This document shows, piece after piece, positions 51,312 through 57,373 of a stretch of 64,000 bases of DNA. Position numbers and translations under genes: made by a program. The DNA is taken from positions 75,000-138,999 of the forward strand of contig SFIE01000002.1 of the NCBI GenBank assembly GCA_004555405.1. The letters are read 5' to 3'. Within the stretch, counting starts at the first letter, position 1, and each line of letters starts with the position of its first letter. The DNA is from Subdoligranulum sp. GTDB taxonomy: Bacteria > Bacillota > Clostridia > Oscillospirales > Ruminococcaceae. The notes under the pieces were generated by a model that made no database searches, was not told the origin of the DNA, and was given only the letters and a program-made list of their open reading frames with translations.

Positions 51312-52271
51312 ATGAAGTGCCTGATTATTGATGATGTGTACGCCGGCATTCAGGAAACCCTGAGCCAGAAGATGGATGTTGAGAACCTCTACGAGGCAGA
51401 GTGGGAAGGCAAGCCCGCCAAGACTCCTCTGACCGCAGCACAGCTGGCTGAGAAGATCGGCGACTGCGACATTCTGATCATGCGTGTTGACCCCGCCATC
51501 AACGCTGATGTTCTGGCTGCTGCCAAGAACCTGAAGTTCATCGGCGTGTGCAGCGTTGGCCTGAACCATGTGAACATGGAGATCGCCAAGGAGAAGGGCA
51601 TCATCGTGCAGAACGCTCCCGGCCTGAACGGCAACGCTGTTGCTGAGCTGACCATCGGCAAGATGCTGGATCTGGCTCGTCAGTCCATTCCCGCACACCG
51701 CGATGTCTGCGACAACCACAACTGGGATAAGTACGCATTCATGGGCCACGAGCTGCGCGGCGCTACTCTGGGTATTCTGGGCTTCGGCCGTATCGGCCAG
51801 CGCGTTGCACACTTTGCTCATGCTTTCGACATGAACATTGTTGCATACGATCCCTACCTGCCTGTTGAGCTGTTCGGCAAGAACAACGCTACCCGCATGG
51901 AAACCATTCCCGAGCTGCTGAAGGTTGCTGACTATGTGACCATCCACATGCCCCTGAACGCTGAAACCAAGAACCTGATCAGCGCTGACAGCATCAAGAC
52001 CATGAAGCCCAACGCTGTGATTCTGAACATGGCTCGCGGCGGCATTGTCAACGAGAAGGATATGTGCGAGGCTCTGAACGAAGGCCGCATCGCTGGCTAC
52101 GGCACCGACGTGCTGGAGCAGGAGCTGAGCGAGGGCGACGGCGTGAACAGCCCCCTGTTCGAGTGCAAGAACTTTGTTGTCACTCCTCACCTGGGCGCAC
52201 AGACCTACGAAGCAAGCCGCGACATCGGCAACTTCATGCTGGAGAAGATCAACGCTGCTTTCTTTGCCTAA
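51312..52271 (+). CDS. D-isomer-specific 2-hydroxyacid dehydrogenase
   Basis: 319 aa. Rossmann loop GILGFGRIGQRV (about 156-167). The catalytic set is Arg in NMARGGIVNE, Glu in the following helix region, and His in VVTPHLGAQTYEASRD. The N-terminus lacks the ACT domain of SerA, and its catalytic domain begins MKCLIIDDVYAGI. Substrate could be 3-phosphoglycerate, lactate-like or another 2-hydroxyacid. Codon choice differs from neighbours (GCT, GTT and CTG-biased, AAG and AAC almost exclusively), as in very highly expressed genes. GGAAAGGAA before ATG 51312. Confidence 0.9.
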   Translation: MKCLIIDDVYAGIQETLSQKMDVENLYEAEWEGKPAKTPLTAAQLAEKIGDCDILIMRVDPAINADVLAAAKNLKFIGVCSVGLNHVNMEIAKEKGIIVQNAPGLNGNAVAELTIGKMLDLARQSIPAHRDVCDNHNWDKYAFMGHELRGATLGILGFGRIGQRVAHFAHAFDMNIVAYDPYLPVELFGKNNATRMETIPELLKVADYVTIHMPLNAETKNLISADSIKTMKPNAVILNMARGGIVNEKDMCEALNEGRIAGYGTDVLEQELSEGDGVNSPLFECKNFVVTPHLGAQTYEASRDIGNFMLEKINAAFFA

Positions 52272-52321
52272 TTAGGCGCCCCGCAGCCTGCCGTAAGGGC
52301 TGGGCTGTATAAGAATGCATA

Positions 52322-52374
52322 AACCCGGCCCGGAAAAGCTGATTTTGGCTTTTCCGGGCCGGGTTCTTTTTGTT
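52322..52374 (+). terminator. Terminator of the dehydrogenase gene
   Basis: An 18-bp perfect stem AACCCGGCCCGGAAAAGC with GCTTTTCCGGGCCGGGTT, followed by CTTTTTG: one of the strongest in the window. Confidence 0.95.
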
Positions 52375-52396
52375 TAAATTATTTCTGCACAGCAAA

Positions 52397-52437
52397 GGGC
52401 CGGGGCCTGCAGCAAAACTGCTGCGGGCCCCGGCCCG
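52397..52437 (+). terminator. Second GC-rich hairpin in tandem
   Basis: GGGCCGGGGCCTGCAGC pairs with GCTGCGGGCCCCGGCCC (one bulge), 23 bases after the first terminator. No long T-run; may back up termination. Confidence 0.6.
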
Positions 52438-52446
52438 GTTTATTAG

Positions 52447-52618
52447 GGCAATACCGCATAATTCTAAGTGCCGATACGGCGAGCGAGGTGCGGCAGATGC
52501 TAAGCCAAAAGCGCAGATAATGCTTTGTGCATTATCGAGCATTTTGGCAACGCAGATGCCGTGCCGCAGCCGTCGGAGCGGTGCTTAAACCGTCAGGCGG
52601 GAATTGTGTGGTGTTGCC
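52447..52618 (+). repeat. 172-bp inverted-repeat element, copy 7
   Basis: Complete copy between the dehydrogenase terminators and the htpG stop (52640). Its central stem is GATAATGC/GCATTATC (52516-52536): relative to the consensus GATAATAC/GTATTATC one A-T pair has become G-C on both strands, a compensatory change. Confidence 0.9.
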
Positions 52619-52639
52619 TTAACTATGGAAGAGCGGAGA

Positions 52640-54541
52640 TCACTTCATCAGCTCGCAAACGGCCTCGGCGTAGGCAACGGGGTCGTCCACAGGCATACCC
52701 TCGATCAGCAAAGCCTGGTTGTACAGGATCGAAGCGTATTTGTTCAGCTTATCGGTGTCACCGGCCTGCTGTGCGGCCTTCAGCACGGCAAACACGGGGT
52801 GCTTGGCGTTCAGCTCCAGCACCTTTTCGCTCTTTACACCCTCGCTGCCGGGCTGCTTGCGCAGCACCTTTTCCATTTCGATGGAAACAGGGCCGTCGCT
52901 GCTCAGGCAAACGGGGTGATCCTTCAAGCGGGTGCTCACCTTTACCGCCTTGATCTTATCGCCCAAGGCGGCCTGCATGGCATCAAACAGGGGCTTGTTT
53001 TCGGTGGTGGCCTCCTCGGCTGCCTTCTTTTCCTCTTCGGATTCAAGGCCCAGATCGCCGCTGTTGATGTTCTTGAATTCCTTGTCCTTGTACTTGTTCA
53101 TGATCTGCAGGCAGAATTCATCCACATCCTCGCTGCAAAGCAGCAGATCGTAGCCCTTATCCAGCACCAGCTCGGCGGTGGGCAGCTTGGCCAAACGGTC
53201 AGCATCGTCACCGGCGGCGTAGTAGATGCACTTTTGCTCCTCGGGCATCTTTTCTACATACTCGTCCAGCGTGACCAGCTTCTTTTCCTTGGCCGAGTAG
53301 AACAAAAGCAGATCCTGCAGCACATCCTTGTGCATACCGTAGTCGCTGTAGCAGCCAAACTTCAGCTGGCGGCCAAAGTTCTTCCAGAATTCCTCGTATT
53401 TTTCGCGGTCATTCATCAGCATGGCGTGCAGCTCGTTTTTGATCTTCTTTTCCAGGCTGTTCTTGATCAGCTTCAGCTGGTTGTCCTGCTGCAGCATTTC
53501 ACGGCTGATGTTCAGGCTCAGATCCTGACTATCCACAACGCCCTTTACAAAGCTGAAGTAATCCGAAAGCAGGTCGCCGCATTTTTCCATGATCAGCACA
53601 CCGCTGGCATACAGCGAAAGGCCCTTTTCGTATTCCTTGGTGTAGTAATCGTAGGGGGCGTGGCTGGGAATAAACAGCAGTGCGTTGTAGGTGGCGGTGC
53701 CCTCGGTGCGGCTGGTGATCACACGGGCGGGATCGGTGAAATCATAGAACTTGTTCTTGTAGAACTCGTTGTATTCCTCGTCGGTCACTTCGCTCTTGGT
53801 CTTTTTCCAGATGGGCACCATGCTGTTCAGAGTTTCCAGCTCGGTGTAGGTTTCGTACTCGGGCTTGTAATCCTCGGGGGCATCGGCGGGCTTATCCTTC
53901 ATACGGCTCTTTTCGCGGTACATCTGAATGGGATAACGCACATAGTCGCTGTATTTCTTAACAAGAGCGGCCAGAGAATACTCCTCCAGGTAGTTGTCAT
54001 AATTTTCATCGTCGGTGTTGTCCTTGATCACCAGAATGATCTCGGTGCCGGGCTCTTCTTTTTCGGCGGGGGTGATGGTGTAGCCGTCAGCGCCCGAGCT
54101 TTCCCACTTAAAGGCCTCCTCGCTGCCCACAGCGCGGCTGATCACGCTCACGCGGCTGGCCACCATAAAGGCCGAGTAGAAGCCCACGCCGAACTGGCCG
54201 ATGATGTCAATGTTTTCGTTCTGGTTGTTCTGCTTAAAGTCCAGACTGCCGCTCTTGGCAATGGTGCCCAGATTCTGCTCCAGCTCGTCCTTGGTCATGC
54301 CAATGCCGTTATCGCTGATGATCAGGGTGCGGCCCTTTTTATCGGGGGTGATCAGAATGTGCAGATCGTCCTTGTTGATCCGCAGCGAGGTATCGGTAAG
54401 GCTGCGGAAATACAGCTTATCCAGTGCGTCGCTGGCGTTGCTGATGAGCTCACGCAGAAAAATCTCTTTGTTGGTGTAAATAGAGTGGATCATCATGTCC
54501 AGCAATTTTTTGCTTTCGGCCTTAAATTGTTTTACTGCCAT
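52640..54541 (-). CDS. htpG: Molecular chaperone HtpG (Hsp90)
   Basis: 633 aa. The GHKL ATPase N-terminus shows FLRELISNASDALDKL (Asn of the N-box), ISDNGIGMTKDEL, SGSLDFK and GQFGVGFYSAFMVA; the middle domain has NISREMLQQ and the C-terminal dimer domain follows. It remodels client proteins under stress. Start ATG 54541 (MAVKQFKAESKKLLDMMIHS) with GGGAG; the frame continues through the CIRCE site without meaning. A CIRCE operator and a matching promoter lie directly upstream, so HrcA control is expected. Confidence 0.97.
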   Translation of the reverse strand: MAVKQFKAESKKLLDMMIHSIYTNKEIFLRELISNASDALDKLYFRSLTDTSLRINKDDLHILITPDKKGRTLIISDNGIGMTKDELEQNLGTIAKSGSLDFKQNNQNENIDIIGQFGVGFYSAFMVASRVSVISRAVGSEEAFKWESSGADGYTITPAEKEEPGTEIILVIKDNTDDENYDNYLEEYSLAALVKKYSDYVRYPIQMYREKSRMKDKPADAPEDYKPEYETYTELETLNSMVPIWKKTKSEVTDEEYNEFYKNKFYDFTDPARVITSRTEGTATYNALLFIPSHAPYDYYTKEYEKGLSLYASGVLIMEKCGDLLSDYFSFVKGVVDSQDLSLNISREMLQQDNQLKLIKNSLEKKIKNELHAMLMNDREKYEEFWKNFGRQLKFGCYSDYGMHKDVLQDLLLFYSAKEKKLVTLDEYVEKMPEEQKCIYYAAGDDADRLAKLPTAELVLDKGYDLLLCSEDVDEFCLQIMNKYKDKEFKNINSGDLGLESEEEKKAAEEATTENKPLFDAMQAALGDKIKAVKVSTRLKDHPVCLSSDGPVSIEMEKVLRKQPGSEGVKSEKVLELNAKHPVFAVLKAAQQAGDTDKLNKYASILYNQALLIEGMPVDDPVAYAEAVCELMK

Positions 54542-54583
54542 AATGGAAACTCCCTTTCTTATATGAAAATTATTTTGTTCATT

Positions 54584-54610
54584 TTGGCACTCTATACTTA
54601 TGAGTGCTAA
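54584..54610. promoter_or_regulatory. CIRCE operator (HrcA binding site) upstream of htpG
   Basis: TTGGCACTC-9 bases-GAGTGCTAA: eight of nine bases in the left arm and all nine in the right match the CIRCE consensus TTAGCACTC-N9-GAGTGCTAA. It lies 43 bases before the htpG start and immediately after the -10 box. Confidence 0.9.
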
Positions 54611-54613
54611 TAT

Positions 54614-54642
54614 ACTATAAAACATTTTTAAGGGAAATGCAA
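54614..54642 (-). promoter_or_regulatory. Promoter of htpG
   Basis: Minus strand TTGCAT (54642-54637), 17 bases, TATAGT (54619-54614), with CIRCE starting 4 bases downstream, where bound HrcA would block transcription. Confidence 0.75.
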
Positions 54643-54736
54643 GGGGGAAATGCAAGGCTTTACAAAAAGTTCAAGAATCTGTTAGTATAAAAGCAAACAC
54701 GATCATTGCGCCGGTTCGGCAGAAAGGAAAAAGAGC

Positions 54737-55675
54737 ATGAAAAAAATCATGGTGGTGGGTGTTGGCGGCGTTGGCGGTGTGCTGGCTGCCAACCTTGTGA
54801 AAAAATACGGCGAAAGCGTAAGCCTGATCGCGCGCGGCCCGCGCAAGGAATCGCTACGGCAAAACGGCCTTACGCTGCACAGCGATCTGTACGGCGAATT
54901 TACCGTGCATCCCGCCTGCATAGAGGAGGACCCCGCCCTGTGCGGCGTGCAGGATCTGATTCTCATTTGTGTAAAAAACGGCGGGCTGCAAAAGGTTTGC
55001 CAGCAAATTTTGCCGGTGGTGGGTGAGCACACCGCCGTGATGGCTGTGATGAACGGCGTTTCGGCCGGGCAGGAGCTGGCACAGCGCCTGGGCAAAGGCG
55101 TTTTGGTGGACAGTGTGATCTATACGGTTTCCAGCGCCGGAAGCGACTATTCCATTACCCAAAAGGGAAGCTACACCTATTTGAATATCGGCAGCCATAC
55201 CGACAGCGAGGAAGGAAAAAAGGCCGCGCAGGAAATTGCCGACCTTTTGAATGCAGCAGGGGTAGACTGTAAGGTGAGCCGCAATGTGCAGGCAGCTATT
55301 TGGAAAAAATATGTGCTGAACTGTGCATTCAATGTGGCCACGGCCCGCTGGGGCTATACCATTGGCCAGCTGGCAGCCGATGCAGCCAAGCGGGCAGACT
55401 GCCGCGCATTGATGGCCGAGGCTGCGGCGGTGGCCGCCAAAATGGGCGTGCCGCTGCCCGAGGATCTGGTGGATAAGCACATGGTCACCATGATGGAAAA
55501 CACCACCCCCAATTCCGACAGCTCGCTCAGCCGCGATTTTGATGCAGGCAAGGTGGGGGAAATGGAAGTATTCAGCGGGTATATCGTGCGCAAGGCGGCC
55601 GAACTGGGCGTGCCCGCCCCGGTGAGTCGCGAATATTACGAGGGGCTCAAGGCAAGGGCCGCGGGCTTTATTTGA
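54737..55675 (+). CDS. panE: 2-dehydropantoate 2-reductase family protein (ApbA/PanE)
   Basis: 312 aa. NADPH loop VVGVGGVGGVLAANL (6-20). LILICVKNGGLQKV carries the conserved Lys after strand 5, MNGVSAGQELAQRLG is the NG motif, and the helical C-terminal domain contains KYVLNCAFNVATARWGYTIGQL and the SSLSRDFDAGKVGEMEVFSGYIVRKA block with the catalytic Lys/Glu set. It would reduce ketopantoate to pantoate for coenzyme A; some relatives act on other 2-keto acids. AAAGGAA before the ATG. Divergent from htpG. Confidence 0.9.
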   Translation: MKKIMVVGVGGVGGVLAANLVKKYGESVSLIARGPRKESLRQNGLTLHSDLYGEFTVHPACIEEDPALCGVQDLILICVKNGGLQKVCQQILPVVGEHTAVMAVMNGVSAGQELAQRLGKGVLVDSVIYTVSSAGSDYSITQKGSYTYLNIGSHTDSEEGKKAAQEIADLLNAAGVDCKVSRNVQAAIWKKYVLNCAFNVATARWGYTIGQLAADAAKRADCRALMAEAAAVAAKMGVPLPEDLVDKHMVTMMENTTPNSDSSLSRDFDAGKVGEMEVFSGYIVRKAAELGVPAPVSREYYEGLKARAAGFI

Positions 55676-55714
55676 AAAGCTGAACACAGCAGCGAAAAAC
55701 GGCATATCGGAATG

Positions 55715-55761
55715 CAGCAAGAGTCCGCTTTGGCGATGAGCCAAAACGGACTCTTGCTTTG
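55715..55761. terminator. Convergent terminator
   Basis: AGCAAGAGTCCG pairs with CGGACTCTTGCT. It lies between the panE stop and the stop of the convergent membrane protein fragment. Confidence 0.75.
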
Positions 55762-55772
55762 CAAAAAGCAGC

Positions 55773-56294
55773 TCATTGGCCTTTGCATTCGTAGGCATAA
55801 ACCAGATCCCAATAGAGGACCCAGCTAAAGCACAAAGCGGCGGCAAGCCAGAAAAAGGCAAAGCCGGAATAACTGTATTCGTTTCCCAATGCGTTATAGC
55901 CCTGGATCTGCAGCAAAGAAGCCGCGTGAAACAGCGGATAGAAGCCCAGCCACTCGATGCCGTTTTTCATGCCGGAAAGGCATAGCAGTGCAGGCAAGCA
56001 GAGGGCTGATGCGCCAATAAACAGCGCAGGCAGCATTTCTCCCAACCGATGGCCAAGCCAAAGCACAGCCCAGCCCATGCACAGGCAGGCAGCAAAACGG
56101 CACAAAAACCAGAACAGAAAAACATCCGAAAGCGTAACGGCGCGAGGAATCAGCCCAAACTGCCGTATGCTGCAGGCCGGGGCACTCATGGCGGGCAGGC
56201 CATAGTCACGCAGGACCTGCCAGATATGGGGCAAGGCTGTGCCTGCGGCGATCAGCAAGGCCGCAAAAGCACTGCAGCGCAGCTTTGCCTGCAC
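55773..56294 (-). pseudogene. Truncated membrane protein, possibly an ABC-2 type permease C-terminus
   Basis: 173 codons with four hydrophobic segments (about 8-26, 56-80, 86-108, 143-165), ending in AALCFSWVLYWDLVYAYECKGQ. It reads like the C-terminal half of a larger multi-pass protein such as an ABC-2 permease, but I cannot name it. Its only start is a GTG at 56294 with no ribosome site. Exactly there the tRNA-associated repeat begins, so the 5' part has probably been lost in that rearrangement. It could still be an intact small membrane protein. Confidence 0.4.
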
Positions 56295-56430
56295 GGTGCG
56301 GCACCCTGTTCAAGTCCACGGCCCTCAGCGTCAAAAAAACCGTCCACGCCGGGATACGGCATGGACGGTTTTTTGGTCGGAGTGACGGGACTTTCCCGCG
56401 GACTAAAAAATGCCTGATTTCGGCATTTTT
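56286..56430 (-). repeat. 145-bp tandem repeat, distal unit with tRNA-Pro 3' fragment
   Basis: The segment downstream of tRNA-Pro at this locus is duplicated with a period of 145 bases (CCTGTTCAAG at 56305 and 56450). The distal unit includes a second copy of the tRNA-Pro terminator (56333-56374) and the last 20 bases of tRNA-Pro including CCA (56374-56393), where it breaks off. Confidence 0.8.
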
Positions 56431-56477
56431 GCGCACTGCGGTGCGCCGTCCTGTTCAAGTCCACGGCCCTCAGCGTC

Positions 56478-56519
56478 AAAAAAACCGTCCACGCCGGGAT
56501 ACGGCATGAACGGTTTTTT
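56478..56519 (-). terminator. Terminator of tRNA-Pro, locus 2
   Basis: On the minus strand an AACCGTTCATGCCG/CGGCGTGGACGGTT hairpin with T-run follows the tRNA CCA. A near-identical copy is in the tandem repeat at 56333-56374. Confidence 0.85.
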
Positions 56520-56594
56520 GGTCGGAGTGACGGGACTTGAACCCACGGCCTTCTGGACCCGAACCAGACGCGCTACCAGCTGCGCTACACCCCG
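56519..56594 (-). tRNA. tRNA-Pro (anticodon CGG), locus 2
   Basis: Same sequence and cloverleaf as 44241-44316, with encoded CCA. Confidence 0.95.
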
Positions 56595-56605
56595 AACTAT
56601 GATAT

Positions 56606-56640
56606 AAAAAACGCAGCAGCACAAAAGCTGCTGCGTTTTT
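56606..56640 (-). terminator. Hairpin between tRNA-Gln and tRNA-Pro, locus 2
   Basis: AAAAACGCAGCAG/CTGCTGCGTTTTT. Compared with locus 1 (ATCGCAGCA) the stem differs in sequence yet still pairs, so the hairpin is kept. Confidence 0.7.
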
Positions 56641-56713
56641 GGTTGGGGATGATGGAATCGAACCACCACAAGTAGAGTCAGAGTCTACCGCACTACCACT
56701 ATGCAAATCCCCA
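56640..56713 (-). tRNA. tRNA-Gln (anticodon CTG), locus 2
   Basis: Same sequence and cloverleaf as 44363-44436, with encoded CCA. Confidence 0.95.
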
Positions 56714-56755
56714 AAGATTTTTGCCGAAAGCGTTGTTTGCTCTCAACATTGAGTT

Positions 56756-56784
56756 ATTATAGCAAGCTGCGGCCATTTTGTCAA
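56756..56784 (-). promoter_or_regulatory. Promoter of the tRNA-Gln/tRNA-Pro locus 2
   Basis: On the minus strand TTGACA (56784-56779), 17 bases, TATAAT (56761-56756). The spacer differs from locus 1, so the duplication did not include the whole promoter or has since diverged. Confidence 0.9.
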
Positions 56785-56996
56785 CGCTTTTTTTCATAAA
56801 ATTTCTTTAAAAAAACAACACCGCCCAAGGGCAACAATCATGTGCCGGTGTGCAGACAGAAATCCGCCGGGCAAAGCCTTTTCTCAAAAACTGCCCCCAC
56901 CGCCCGGTGCGCAGCATTCGGCTTTGATCTTTCCGCCGAAGAATTGCTGCACGAGGTTCAGAGATCCAAATAACTCAAAAAATATACTTTGCAGTG

Positions 56997-57025
56997 TTGA
57001 CAAGCCCCGGGCGGAACGATAAAAT
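56997..57025 (+). promoter_or_regulatory. Promoter of the valS T-box transcript
   Basis: TTGACA (56997-57002), 17 bases, TAAAAT (57020-57025). Confidence 0.8.
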
Positions 57026-57044
57026 ATATAGTACGCAAATAGCG

Positions 57045-57343
57045 AAAAATGCAATGCGGAAGAGTGCGCATGGAACCGCTTTTCTCAAGAGAGCCGGGTA
57101 GCTGCTGAAAGCCCGGCGGAAAGTGCCCTGTGCTGTCGCTTCCAAGCAGACTGTGCGAAAAAAACAGTAGTGCAGCCCGGCTCACCGCCGTTACACGGTG
57201 TTCAAGCGGCTTTGCAGCCCCTTATATTCCTATTATATATAGGGATAGGGCAGGCAAGGCAAGTTGGGTGGTACCGCGACCTTTTTGAAACATCACAAAG
57301 GCCGTCCCATGAAAAAGTGATTTTTCGTGGGGCGGCCTTTTTA
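57045..57343 (+). ncRNA. T-box leader of valS
   Basis: The stem I distal region GAGAGCCGGGTAGCTGCTGAAA is followed on the 3' side by a candidate specifier GTC (57135-57137, Val). The T-box sequence GGGTGGTACCGCG (57266-57278) can pair with uncharged tRNA CCA. A terminator (57298-57341, AGGCCGTCCCAT with GTGGGGCGGCCT, then T5) follows. Uncharged tRNA-Val should favour the antiterminator and valS expression. Start boundary approximate. Confidence 0.93.
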
Positions 57344-57373
57344 TTTTGCCCCACAAACAGCAAGGAGGAAACT

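Noticed and set aside
56206..56669. Short peptides containing RAVDLNR and similar in and around the tRNA loci
   Set aside because: These are translations of tRNA T-arm and downstream repeat sequence, a known source of false small proteins.
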